Below, in pieces: positions 47,172-56,282 of a DNA stretch of 64,000 bases (the stretch's first letter is position 1; every line of letters starts with the position of its first letter). The stretch is from Catonella morbi ATCC 51271 (GTDB lineage: Bacteria; Bacillota; Clostridia; Lachnospirales; Lachnospiraceae). Made by a program: the position numbers and the translations under genes. The notes below the pieces were generated by a model. The model was not told the DNA's origin. It did no database searches and saw nothing but the letters and a program-made list of their open reading frames with translations. The stretch spans positions 544,112 through 608,111 of the forward strand of contig NZ_KI535366.1 of assembly GCF_000160035.2 (NCBI RefSeq), written 5' to 3'.

Positions 47172-47465
47172 TTATTTATTGCATAAATGAGCAGAGGGTT
47201 CATCAAATAATTCTTTTGCCGAAGTATAACACTTGGCCGGAATTTCTCCGGACATAATAAGCCTTGCTTCATTGATGGCATTTTCTGTTTCCGTGTTAAA
47301 ACGGGGCTGCTTCATTTCAAAAGGAAGCCCTCCCACCATTAAGGATTTATGAAGAAAAATATTTATAGCATCAGTCACGGTAATTCCGAAACTTGAAAAT
47401 AACTGCTCGGCACTTGCCTTTGTTTCCGGATCAATACGGACATTGATATTTGCTGTTTTAGACAT
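47172..47465 (-). CDS. RelB/DinJ-type antitoxin, orphan
   Basis: A 97-residue protein with the ribbon-helix-helix start of RelB/DinJ antitoxins: ANINVRIDPETKASAEQLFSSFG and TDAINIFLHKSLMVGGLPFE. The ribosome binding site is AGGAGG. A YafQ or RelE toxin normally follows in the same operon, but the 300 bases downstream (to 46863) encode none. It may be a remnant or may act against a toxin encoded elsewhere. Confidence 0.82.
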   Translation of the reverse strand: MSKTANINVRIDPETKASAEQLFSSFGITVTDAINIFLHKSLMVGGLPFEMKQPRFNTETENAINEARLIMSGEIPAKCYTSAKELFDEPSAHLCNK

Positions 47466-47528
47466 AGCATTCTCCTCCTGTTTTTACATACATAGTATCG
47501 CCTTTTGCAAACAAAGACAATACAAAGT

Positions 47529-47727
47529 GATACAGGATTGCTACGGCTTATGCCTCAGGGGTCCTTGCAACAATATTCATAATCCACTCATTTTTCTTCG
47601 AAAAATGGCTGCTTATTCATATTGTTTGCGCGTCAAAAGATGTAAAATTCTTTTGCAAGCAAGCCCCTCTCGAATTTTAATGCTTTTGACACTTGTACCA
47701 TTATATGATGTGGGTGTCAAAAGTTGG
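47529..47727. repeat. MITE-like repeat with GTGTCAAAAG ends, copy 2
   Basis: Homologous to 44596-44811 from ACAGGATTGC to ACTTGTACCATTATAT. The right end forms a hairpin CTTTTGACAC (47683-47692) / GTGTCAAAAG (47714-47723) that includes the TGATGTGGGTGTCAAAAG sequence seen at the left end of copy 1. The left end lacks the GATGTGGG part. It fills most of the gene-free stretch between the RelB gene and the transposase fragment. Confidence 0.7.
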
Positions 47728-47832
47728 TTTTAAAATAACTCCCAGCTATGCTAAAAGTTACGTTTGGTCTTTGACAACTGAATAAAGCTGTGCTTTTAAT
47801 TAAAAATCAGAAATTCAAGGGTATTTTATTCC

Positions 47833-48551
47833 CTATACCGTTTCAAAGGTTATGCATTTAAGCTTTTTTTTAGTGAAGCGTATCAGTTTACTGAAATTCA
47901 GGGCAACAACCTTAAAGCCAAAGAACAGTTTTGTCTTTAGCTTGCCTCTGACCGGCATTTTATCTGCCCTATATTTATTTCTGATAATTGACGGAACAGT
48001 CTCAATCCCATTCCTAATCCGGGTTATGAATGTCCTTGCCTCTTCATCCAATCCATACGCTGATTCAAGAACACGTCTCCTAGATTTTAAAGGAATGAGC
48101 ATAACTGATGTTCTGAGATTCAATTTAGGATTGCACTGTTCACGGTACGAGCATACTTCACATTGGTTTCTGTTAAAGGAAAACCTTATTGAATATGACT
48201 GCTTTATGTAGGAACTTCTCTTTGGACTGTTACCGGCAGGACAACTGCTTATGGCAGAGCCTGTTTTATCAAGAGTGAACTTCCCGAAAATCTCCTTTGG
48301 CTTACGTCCTAGAAGTCCGGTAGTTAACAAAGTTATATTTTTTTCTGCAGCAAGTCCGGAAGCCTCTTCACTTGCATATGCACTGTCTGCTGTAAGAATT
48401 TCGGTATCTTTCAAAGCCTCGGATTTTTGAATATATTCCTTGACGAATGAAGCATCACTTGTGGTGTTAACATCGTATTGATAATCAACTACTACGGAGC
48501 TTTTTTCATCCACAGCTTCGACAAGATTTGCGGAATAACCTCTGTGGGATT
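47833..48551 (-). pseudogene. IS1182-like transposase fragment (C-terminal part)
   Basis: The frame runs from about 48551 (SHRGYSANLVEAVDEKSSV) to 47833 and covers the C-terminal half of a DDE transposase of the IS1182 type: DVNTTSDASFVKEY, ILTADSAYASEEA, the cysteine-rich CEVCSYREQC and ARTFITRIRNGIETVPS. The N-terminal half is missing and the 5' side joins directly to the end of the hydrolase gene at 48562. It is a remnant. Confidence 0.85.
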
Positions 48552-48561
48552 ATATTATATT

Positions 48562-49764
48562 TTACTCAAACAAAGTATCCAGCCAGTCAAAGACTACATT
48601 ATTGACAAGTCTTAAATTGTTGACTTGACAGTGGGCATCCGCTCCACTTTCTGCTTCAAATACTTGAAGTTTAGTATGGGAATTTTTGGACTTAACGGCT
48701 TCGTAAACCACCTTTGCTTGACGTTGCAATTCTGCACCTTCTCCCTCTCCCATGATAAATAAACAGGGACACTGAATTTTTTGATAGTTTACACCTCTTG
48801 CCCGTTTAAAAACTTCATCAATAGCCTTTTTAAAATCAGTAGTTCCAAATTGCCATGCATATTTTTGAAGATTTAAATCAGCAGACTCATTTAAGTTTCC
48901 GACCAGTTTTAAAATAGAATTCATCAACCAACTAGGAGTTTTTAAACTGGATCCAAACTCTTTTCTAAACAGTTCGGCAACATCATAAATTGGTGTGCTG
49001 GCAATCCACGCATGAATCCTTACATCTTGTTCAACAGCTTGAGCAGTGAAATAACCGCCTCCACTAACACCATAAATAGCTAATCGATTTAATTTAGGAT
49101 TCTTATTTTGCAACCAATCAATGCATAATGAAATTGGAGTAGCAGCATTCACATCAAAGGTTAGTCCTCTACTTGGATTAGAGCCTTGACCAGGAAGATC
49201 AATCATTAAAACATTATAACCTCGCTTCCAGCCGGGGTATCCTGCAAAATAAAACAAATCCTCCCGATACGTATCCCCACCACCAATCATAATTAAGGTT
49301 GGACAATCATCGCCATTATGTAGATAATAACCGGGTAAATAGGATTCTTGATAGTGAATAGTCAAATCCTCAATAGGCGCTTTTAATGAACGAATAGCGC
49401 CTTTAAAAGCATTTTCCATCTGTTGAACAGTAGGTAGATATTCCTCAGAAAAGGGATTGATAAATTGGATAGCCGAACGGATAGAATAGGTTTGTGCTAG
49501 GTAGTATTGAGCTTTAGTTTGTTCACTTAAATCTGGATTACTTAATTTTTGTGCAAGGTAGTTAGCATGAGATAAAAAAACCTCTTTCCAAGCACTTGGT
49601 TTTGGCGATTTTCCCAGCTTTTGTGCAAGGTAATAAAGCTCTCCATGTGAAAAACCAAAAATTTCACCAACTCCTAATAACCAATTAAAGAAAAAATCTG
49701 TATCACCATTTTTAAAAAATAATCTAGTTGATTGTCGTTTTAGGATGACTTCACTTTCCTTCAT
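48562..49764 (-). CDS. Alpha/beta hydrolase (FrsA/DUF1100-like), probably acquired
   Basis: A 400-residue alpha/beta hydrolase with a helical N-terminal part. The nucleophile elbow is YGVSGGGY, the oxyanion region PTLIMIGGGDTYREDL, then MIDLPGQGSNPS, and a late Asp/His in MGEGEGAE and ADAHCQVNN. It resembles Fus/FrsA-type hydrolases of lactic bacteria more than typical clostridial ones. Ribosome binding site GAGGTAA. Its codon style (many TTG/CAA, few GGC) differs from the neighbours, and transposase fragments flank both sides, so horizontal transfer is likely. Substrate unknown. Confidence 0.78.
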   Translation of the reverse strand: MKESEVILKRQSTRLFFKNGDTDFFFNWLLGVGEIFGFSHGELYYLAQKLGKSPKPSAWKEVFLSHANYLAQKLSNPDLSEQTKAQYYLAQTYSIRSAIQFINPFSEEYLPTVQQMENAFKGAIRSLKAPIEDLTIHYQESYLPGYYLHNGDDCPTLIMIGGGDTYREDLFYFAGYPGWKRGYNVLMIDLPGQGSNPSRGLTFDVNAATPISLCIDWLQNKNPKLNRLAIYGVSGGGYFTAQAVEQDVRIHAWIASTPIYDVAELFRKEFGSSLKTPSWLMNSILKLVGNLNESADLNLQKYAWQFGTTDFKKAIDEVFKRARGVNYQKIQCPCLFIMGEGEGAELQRQAKVVYEAVKSKNSHTKLQVFEAESGADAHCQVNNLRLVNNVVFDWLDTLFE

Positions 49765-49861
49765 GATTTACCTCTATTCTTATTTTCCTAATTTATTATA
49801 ACTTGCCTGAGAACTATTTATGGGTGGATTAATTAAAGGACAAACGCAAATTGAACTGTCT

Positions 49862-50092
49862 TTACATCTTAAACAAATCCGCATGACTGCCTGTATCGGC
49901 TAACGTTAGGGTCAAAATATCATCTTCAATCAGATAAATCAAGAGCCAATCTGGTTTGATATGACATTCCCTAAAGCTAACAAAGTTTCCTTTGAGTTCG
50001 TGGTCACGGTATTTTTCATCTAGTGTCTGTCATAGACGGAGTTTTTCAATCACTTCATCTAAGAGTGCCATCTCTAAGCCTCGCTTTTTAAT
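49862..50092 (-). pseudogene. YafQ-type toxin pseudogene
   Basis: The minus-strand frame KKRGLEMALLDEVIEKLRL, stop (TGA), then QTLDEKYRDHELKGNFVS, RECHIKPDWLLIYL and LADTGSHADLF is a YafQ family mRNA interferase. It has an in-frame TGA in the middle, and the first 20-25 residues as well as any partner antitoxin are missing. The residual catalytic region (HIKPDWLLIY, late H) is conserved, so the loss looks recent. The gene-free stretch 50093-50434 that follows holds no recognised feature. Confidence 0.82.
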
Positions 50093-50434
50093 CCGTTATC
50101 TATTGTAAACCATATAATTTACATTGTCAATTATTTGTATTTGTTTAATTGTTTTCTACTCGTCTAAACAGATGAATCATCTGTTTAGGGCGTGCTCATA
50201 TCGTCGTACACTCATTGTTATCATCACCGTCCTATAGCTGTACTTGACTAATCTCTGTTATTATAGTCATCTCACTTCACTATAGCCACGATTAACCGCC
50301 TATGCCTACCCCAGCAGAACAAATCTTATCTGCCAGCATTTCCCCTTTGTTATCCGGTCAAGAGGGGCAAAAAGCCGAGTGCGTGAGATAACTCCAAAGG
50401 AATTTTGTGTTCATCTACTCCAACTGTAGGTTTG

Positions 50435-50781
50435 TCAAACATATGTTACACCCAGCTGAATGAACTCCGTAAGGATAGACTGAGGTGATTTCCACCCAAG
50501 AGGACGCATAGGGAAGTTGTTGTAATCCCTCTGGTTGTAGCGCTTAAGCCACTGAGAAAAGTCCTCAAAGGAATAGAAGCTATGGGTAGCATAGAATCGC
50601 TCGTTATCCTTGCGGTGACTCCGCTCAACTTTTCCATTATGTCTTGGCGTATAGGGTCGGATTTGCTTATGTGTGATCCCGTACTCATGCAGACGTTTTT
50701 GGAATAAGGTGAGGTTTGAAGTGGAGTTGGCCTTAAAACGCTCCGTAAACTCGCTTCCATTGTCAGAGTTATCCCGAATTC
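50435..50781 (-). pseudogene. Integrase-core transposase fragment (C-terminal part)
   Basis: The frame starts at the catalytic motif SDNGSEFTERFKANS and continues with FQKRLHEYGITHKQIRPYTP, HNGKVERSHRKDNERFYATH, ending at TGA 50435-50437. This is the C-terminal third of an rve-type DDE transposase with the second Asp (DNGSEF) and the Glu (KVERSH). The N-terminal part is missing because the sequence turns around at 50778 into an unrelated transposase. Confidence 0.82.
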
Positions 50782-50810
50782 AGGACAACTTTGACAATGG
50801 AAGCGAGTTT
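50747..50810. repeat. Near-perfect palindrome joining two transposase fragments
   Basis: Two 35-base arms that meet at GAATTC (50776-50781) match at 32 of 35 positions. The outer 19 bases TGACAATGGAAGCGAGTTT (50792-50810, inverted at 50747-50765) are identical and encode DNGSEF on both strands. The mismatches all lie in the inner part. Confidence 0.9.
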
Positions 50811-51116
50811 TCAAATCCGCAGGCACTTGAATTTGATGCTCAGGGCAACAGGAGATTAAGGGTCTTTTACTGCGAGCCGTCTTCCCCTTATCAAAAGGGC
50901 GGCTGTGAAAACAACCATGAAATGATAAGAAGAATAATACCAAAGGGTGTGGATTTTACTAATTATACACAGGAAGACATAAACCTTATGATGAGCCACA
51001 TCAATTCATATTCAAGGGCGAAGCATGGAAACAAAAGCTCTTATGATATTTTTGCATTTCAATATGGCAAAAAAATATTAAAGAGTTTAGGTATCCAAAA
51101 AAATTTCACCGGATGA
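50782..51116 (+). pseudogene. IS30-like transposase fragment (C-terminal part)
   Basis: The plus-strand frame reads DNGSEFSNPQALEFD, VFYCEPSSPYQKGGCENNHE, MIRRIIPKGVDFTNYTQEDI and ends at TGA 51116. This is the C-terminal third of an IS30 family transposase with the DNGxEF and ENNH catalytic surroundings. The N-terminal two thirds are replaced by the palindrome and the opposed transposase fragment. The stretch 51117-51345 holds no recognised gene. Confidence 0.83.
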
Positions 51117-51345
51117 AATTACCCTAACTCCTAAGCTTTTAGGCAAATAAGGCGGAAATCGCCGGTTAAAAGATGAACTTCTAACCCATGCATAAAGGGT
51201 GGATTTTACTTATTCCGGATTTTGGAAGGTAAACTCGACTCCTGTTTGTTATGCAAAAAATTAGGTCATACTCTTCCTGCAAGGCTGATTATAGCATTTT
51301 TTTCAGACAATGTATACATCGGATTTTAATTTATACAAAATTTGT

Positions 51346-51410
51346 AAAAAGTAACTTCCACCCTTTGGCTAAAATAAAAAATCTAAACTCAAGTGTGGAA
51401 GTTACTTTTT
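51346..51410 (-). terminator. Terminator after the ABC ATPase gene
   Basis: AAAAAGTAACTTCCAC (51346-51361) and GTGGAAGTTACTTTTT (51395-51410) form a perfect 16-bp stem with T-runs on both strands and a 33-base loop. It begins four bases after the stop codon of the leftward ATPase gene. Confidence 0.82.
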
Positions 51411-51414
51411 CAAT

Positions 51415-52101
51415 TCACCAAACTATATAAATTTGATTTTTGTCATTGACAGTCTCAGGGAAATCCTTGACTACCCCGTATTTTAGGATTAAGACCCTGC
51501 CGCTTAGCTTCTGTACCACTTCCATTTGATGCGTTGTAAGTATCACAGCCATGCCTTTTTCTTTTATCAGTCTGTTCAGGTTGTCGATAACTGAATTTTT
51601 GCTTTTTATATCTAAGCCAAGCGTTGGCTCGTCTAATAAGAGAAGCTTTGGCGACTGCATAAGGGAGATTATAAGAGCCGGTTTTTGCTGCATTCCTCTT
51701 GAGTATTCCCCGACAGGCTTATCTATAGCTTCTCTAAGTTCAAAATCATCTATGTATTTTTCTATATCCTCACTTTTACTGTCAATATTTGATAAGCTTG
51801 CAAAATACTTGATATTCTGCCTACCGGTAAGATAGTCATACACATTGGTACTGGATTCAAGCAGAGCGCTTACTTTGTTAAAATATTCACTATTTTTGCA
51901 TTTATCTATAGCTTTTCCATCAAGCTCAATCTCTCCGGAGTCAGGCTTAAGCATTTTTAATATGCAGTTTATAATAGTCGTTTTTCCTGCTCCGTTGTTG
52001 CCTAAAAGACGGACTATCTCTCCCTTTTTTACTTCAAAAGATACATCTTTCAGGACTTCTTTGCTGCGGAAAGATTTGCGCAGGTTGGTTATTTTAAGCA
52101 C
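51415..52101 (-). CDS. ABC transporter ATP-binding protein, orphan and possibly shortened
   Basis: A 228-residue ABC ATPase. Walker A is GNNGAGKTTI, the signature YSRGMQQKPAL (unusual R in place of G), and Walker B LLLLDEPTLGLD followed by the switch TTHQ. It resembles the ATPases of DrrA/bacitracin-type exporters, which are about 300 residues long; here the protein ends soon after the H-loop, so the usual C-terminal extension is missing. No permease gene is near. The start is GTG at 52101 after GAGGAG. It may be a remnant or may pair with a permease elsewhere. Confidence 0.78.
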   Translation of the reverse strand: MLKITNLRKSFRSKEVLKDVSFEVKKGEIVRLLGNNGAGKTTIINCILKMLKPDSGEIELDGKAIDKCKNSEYFNKVSALLESSTNVYDYLTGRQNIKYFASLSNIDSKSEDIEKYIDDFELREAIDKPVGEYSRGMQQKPALIISLMQSPKLLLLDEPTLGLDIKSKNSVIDNLNRLIKEKGMAVILTTHQMEVVQKLSGRVLILKYGVVKDFPETVNDKNQIYIVW

Positions 52102-52342
52102 TTATTTTCTCCTCACATTTGAACTTATATAGTGTGTATATGTAATTCTATTATATAAAAGTATAACAAAAATATCTATTATAATTCATACTGTTGTTTA
52201 TATAGATTTGGGCTTAGACAAGGGCGATGAAGAAATAATCAATATAAATAAAACTCAGTAAATACACTGCGATACAGACAGCACAAAAGTCTTGCAATTT
52301 GCAATACAAAATAGTCAAATATCCTTGAAAGGATGTGATTTG

Positions 52343-52483
52343 ATGGCTAATATCAGCCCTGTTTCAGATCTTCGCAATTACAATACCGTACTGGAAAAAG
52401 TCTCTGTCGGCTCCCCTGTTTATCTAACAGTAAACGGAAGAGGTAAGTATACAATTAGGGATATTGCCGAAGATGAAGATTAA
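52343..52483 (+). CDS. Short Phd/YefM-like antitoxin, orphan
   Basis: A 46-residue protein. ISPVSDLRNYNTVLEKV matches the DNA-binding N-terminus of Phd/YefM antitoxins, and YLTVNGRGKYTIRDI its following strand; the toxin-binding C-terminus is almost absent. AAAGGATG lies before the ATG. No toxin gene follows; a terminator begins 21 bases downstream. It may be a truncated remnant or a stand-alone DNA-binding protein. Confidence 0.68.
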   Translation: MANISPVSDLRNYNTVLEKVSVGSPVYLTVNGRGKYTIRDIAEDED

Positions 52484-52503
52484 GTATTAAAACTATTCTA
52501 GCT

Positions 52504-52543
52504 AAACGGCAGATAGGTCTAGTTTGACCTATCTGCCGTTTGA
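52504..52543. terminator. Strong bidirectional hairpin terminator
   Basis: AAACGGCAGATAGGTC (52504-52519) pairs perfectly with GACCTATCTGCCGTTT (52526-52541), 16 bp with a six-base loop. It separates the antitoxin gene from the convergent recQ. Confidence 0.8.
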
Positions 52544-52556
52544 AGCATCTGAGGTT

Positions 52557-54629
52557 TTAATCTATCAAGCCATGCCTTTTTAATCTGGCAAGAATTCCTC
52601 CGCTTGTTCTATCATGAATCTTCGCAATTTCAGAAATTCTCATGCCTGATTTATATTCAGCATCAAGTTGAACATCCTCAGCTTCTGTCCAGGCTGCTCC
52701 CGCACCATTCGGACGATTCATTTTTCTGTTATAGTCCACCCTGCTTGAATAGACCTCTTCTTTGGCTTCATCTTCATCTTTTATACTTGTAATTGCATTT
52801 GGATTATCATTGAAATATCTGCATATAGCCTCAAGAAATTTATCTCCATACTTACTATACTTCGCTTCTCCCACTCCCATAACATTTAACATTTCCGATT
52901 TATTACGAGGAGCCTTGGAACTCATATCTACAAGAGTCTTATCACTAAATATAATATATGGCGGCAAAGCTTCTTCTCTGGCTATATTCAGTCTTAATTG
53001 TCTTAGATTTTCAAATAACTCATATCCCATCTTTGTTAGAGAATCTTTGCTTCTCTTTTGGCTCTTTTTCAAGTTTTTCTCAACTTCTTTTTCTTTGCAG
53101 GCTCTAACGATAACACGGGTATTTTCATCCTTCAAAGGCTCAATATTGCCCATTTTAACTACACTGTATTTATCAGCTGTCTGATACAGATATCCGTCCA
53201 TTAACATCTGATTAATCAATAACCTTAATTCTGCTTCTGAATGTTCTTTAAGTGCACCGTAAGTACGATATGAATTTGTTCCAAGTTCTTTTATCCTTGC
53301 ACGATTAGCTCCAAGAAGTGTCCCTAATACAATATTAAGTCCATATCTTCCTTTAGTTTCATACACGCAGTTGATTACTGTTTTCGCCTCAGAAGTCATG
53401 TCAGTTTTATCAAAATCACTATCACAGTTTCCGCAATTTTCACAAGGCTCTCCTCTTTTTTCACCAAAGTATTCCAGTATATAGTTACGAAGACAGCCTG
53501 ACGTTCTACAATAACCTTCCATAATCTGAAGCCTTTTAATATCACGTTGTTTAATTAATTCAATATCTTCATAAGGCAGATCTATAAAATCCTTGTGCTC
53601 CAAAAGATATCTACAAAGAACCATATCTTGAGCAGAAAAAAGCAATATACACTGTGATGGTTCACCATCCCTCCCTGCACGCCCTGCCTCCTGATAATAA
53701 TTTTCCATGCTTTGAGGCATGTTATAATGTATAACAAAACGAACATCGGACTTGTCTATACCCATTCCAAAAGCATTCGTTGCAATTATTATCTGACATC
53801 TGTCATATATGAAATCTTCCTGACTCTTTTTTCTGTCATCATTATTCATTCCTGCATGATATCCGGTTACTCTAATCCCTTTATCAACCAGCAATTCATA
53901 AAGCATATCTACATTTTTTCTCGTAGCACAATAAATTATTCCGCTGTCAGCCGGATGTTCTTCTATGTAGTTAGTGATAAAATCAGCTTTTTTCTTAGTA
54001 TTCACAACATTAAAATACAAGTTCTCACGGTCAAATCCTGTTACAGTCACTTTAGGATCCTGTAATTTTAATATACAATAAATATCATTCTTCACTTCTT
54101 CTGTGGCTGTTGCCGTAAATGCACTGACAATCGGCCTTTTATTTAATGAATCAATGAAATCAATAATTTTTAAATAACTTGGTCTAAAATCCTGTCCTCA
54201 CTGTGATATACAATGTGCCTCATCAATTGTTATCATTGAAATATCAACCTTACCGGCAAAATCCATAAAACCGGAACTTTCAAGTCTTTCAGGTGCCACA
54301 TAAAGGATTTTAAATTTTCCTGCAATAGTATATTCATATACTTTAGAAATCTGTACCTCTGTAAGTGAAGAATTAATATATCCTGCATGAACACCTGCTT
54401 CATTTAATGCTTTTACCTGATCCTGCATTAATGAAATAAGTGGTGAAATCACAATAGAAATTCCGGGCAAAATCAGTGCTGGTACCTGGTAGCAGATTGA
54501 CTTCCCTGCTCCTGTCGGCATAACTGACAGAGTATCTCTGCCACTCAAAATTGCACTGATAATCTCTTCCTGACCTGTTTTAAATGAGTCATAACCAAAA
54601 TAGAATTTTAGTGTTTCTACAGCATTCAT
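52557..54629 (-). pseudogene. recQ: RecQ helicase interrupted by one in-frame stop codon
   Basis: The frame from ATG 54629 to 52557 (691 codons) is a complete RecQ: helicase core with MPTGAGKSICYQVPA, SPLISLMQDQ, IDEAHCISQ, TATATEEVK, YCATRKNVDML, FGMGIDKSDVRFVIHYN and QEAGRAGRDG, a zinc-binding RQC part (CRTSGCLRNYIL...CENCGNCD), and an HRDC domain plus a C-terminal helix-turn-helix. One codon breaks it: after IDEAHCISQ the Trp of the conserved WGQDFRPSY reads TGA (54178-54180 region). Everything else is intact, so the mutation is recent, or a sequencing error. Without it RecQ would unwind DNA at stalled forks. Confidence 0.9.
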
Positions 54630-54688
54630 TATAACTGTTGCCTTTCTTACCTTATATTACTGATAGTTTAGATATATATCTATATTTT

Positions 54689-55033
54689 TCAAGATTTGTG
54701 CCACTTATCTTGTATTTTATTTTTAACACTCTCCAACATATGCCTGATTGCCACAACCGGGTGATAGAATATTAGGCGTGGCCCCGAAAAGCGCATTACT
54801 TCCCTTATTTTTTCTCTCATCTCAGGCTTGTAACAATGCACTTTACAACCGGAGCAAAATGTCTTTGTCTCCATAAACGGACAGTTACTGCTACGAAGCA
54901 TAGCATATTCATATAATGACCTGCAAGAAGGGCAAAGTGAATTTTGGCTTCCATGCTTCTTTTTACAGTACAGCTTTATCATAAGAGTAACGAGCTCTTT
55001 TTCCTGCTGTCTTTTTGCCTCTGTTTTATCCAT
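54689..55033 (-). CDS. YgbA family protein (nitrous oxide-stimulated promoter family)
   Basis: A 114-residue protein of the YgbA_NO family: LMIKLYCKKKHG, CPSCRSLYEYA, CPFMETKTFCSGCKVHCYKP and REKIREVMRFSGPRLIFYHP with five or six conserved cysteines, suggesting metal or iron-sulfur binding. In enterobacteria the gene responds to nitric oxide. The ATG at 55033 follows AAAGGAAAT; a longer frame begins at 55093. It lies between the HEAT-like gene and recQ in the same direction. Together with hcp at 38.5 kb it hints at nitrosative stress defence. Confidence 0.82.
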   Translation of the reverse strand: MDKTEAKRQQEKELVTLMIKLYCKKKHGSQNSLCPSCRSLYEYAMLRSSNCPFMETKTFCSGCKVHCYKPEMREKIREVMRFSGPRLIFYHPVVAIRHMLESVKNKIQDKWHKS

Positions 55034-55104
55034 TATTTCCTTTTTCTCCTTCACTTGCAATACATCTTCCGGATAATAACTGTACAACATCATTTAATCA
55101 ATAA

Positions 55105-55902
55105 TCACACACCATACTTGCTTAAAAACCTTACAGCAGAATTTCCTGCCTTTTCTATTTTTGAAATTTCTCTATTTTCTAAATCAGATGAAGACAGCCA
55201 TCTTTTTCCAAACAAGGTTTGAGACGCTTCTATCATAATACCGCAGGCATACAAGTCTTTTTCACCTTCAATAGCCTGAGCAAATGTTTTTGCTGTTTCT
55301 TTTTTTATTATTTCTGCCTTTACTCTATGAAATGACATTTGCATAAGGCTTGATGCAGACCAAGCTCGGCAAAGAGCATCATTATCACTTAACATTTGCC
55401 TTGTTAAAATATCTATCTCTTCTGATGAGCCTACCCAGCCAAAGGCTATGATTACCTTTTGGCGTAGATTACTGTCCTTAGTTTCTATGAGTAAAGCCAG
55501 AATAGGAATAAGTTTATCGCAAAAAACCACATAAAAATCTTTATGTTTCAATTTAGTAAGAATTTCTGCTATAAGAAAAGCAGTAAATACCCTTAGCTTT
55601 TCATCTTTAGGCTGAGCCAACCGGTCAAACAAAAACTCAAGTCCTTCTGCCCCATGTTTATCAAAACTGCTTTCCAGTCGCAGATTTTTACCTTCTTCCC
55701 AGTCTTTGCAAACAAGCTCATAGTGATAAGTTATCTCTTTACAAACACCCAAATCAGCAATGAATTTGATTCTCTCTATATCGGGAAAATTTTGTTCCGC
55801 CAATTTATTGTAAATTTCCTGTAATTCTTCCAGTGTTAGATTTTCCCTGCAAAGCCTCTCTGCCTCTATCTCATTTATGATTTTATCTGTTGAATTTGGC
55901 AT
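55105..55902 (-). CDS. HEAT-like repeat protein of unknown function
   Basis: A 265-residue, mainly helical protein. Repeating helix pairs are visible (LRVFTAFLIAEILTKLKH, DSNLRQKVIIAFGWVGSSEE, NDALCRAWSASSLMQMSFHR), the pattern of HEAT or ARM-like repeats. No catalytic motif or membrane segment is seen. Such proteins bind other proteins. It is 71 bases upstream of the YgbA-like gene on the same strand. Confidence 0.6.
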   Translation of the reverse strand: MPNSTDKIINEIEAERLCRENLTLEELQEIYNKLAEQNFPDIERIKFIADLGVCKEITYHYELVCKDWEEGKNLRLESSFDKHGAEGLEFLFDRLAQPKDEKLRVFTAFLIAEILTKLKHKDFYVVFCDKLIPILALLIETKDSNLRQKVIIAFGWVGSSEEIDILTRQMLSDNDALCRAWSASSLMQMSFHRVKAEIIKKETAKTFAQAIEGEKDLYACGIMIEASQTLFGKRWLSSSDLENREISKIEKAGNSAVRFLSKYGV

Positions 55903-56078
55903 TATTCTTATCTCCTTGGTAAGGCTATTTTATCAGTTTTTTAGTTCTTTGGGTAACAATATGATTATATCATAGTTCATTGTCTTTTTTATACCTTTAC
56001 TTATTTATATACATAAACTTATGCGACTTCAGTCCATTTTACATAGACTCCTTCTGATTATGGAACTACATTCCCTAA

Positions 56079-56282
56079 TTAGAAACTTATGCCTTCTTTC
56101 AAAAAAACTTTAATTTCTTTAAAATTTCTGCAAATTCATCTTATCCGAAACAAGAAATATCAAGTGTATCACCTACAAATGATACAATATCCTCATGATT
56201 TTCACTGATTAACCACTCAAATTTTTTCGATACAATATAAAAATCATCTAAGCAATTCACATTCCCAATAATACAAATCAAT
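56079..56282 (-). pseudogene. Decayed small coding remnant
   Basis: On the minus strand a frame reads NCLDDFYIVSKKFEWLISEN, continues with HEDIVSFVGDTLDISCFG, meets a TAA at 56141-56143 and goes on with DEFAEILKKLKFFLKEGISF before the final stop. The composition is that of a small acidic helical protein, but no ATG start exists and one stop interrupts it. The family is not recognised. The rest of the 640-base gap 55903-56542 shows no other feature and separates the dnd operon from the HEAT-like gene. Confidence 0.3.

Noticed and set aside
54178-54180. TGA recoded as Trp in recQ
   Set aside because: Other genes in the window use TGA as a true stop and TGG for Trp, and the window has no sign of an altered code.
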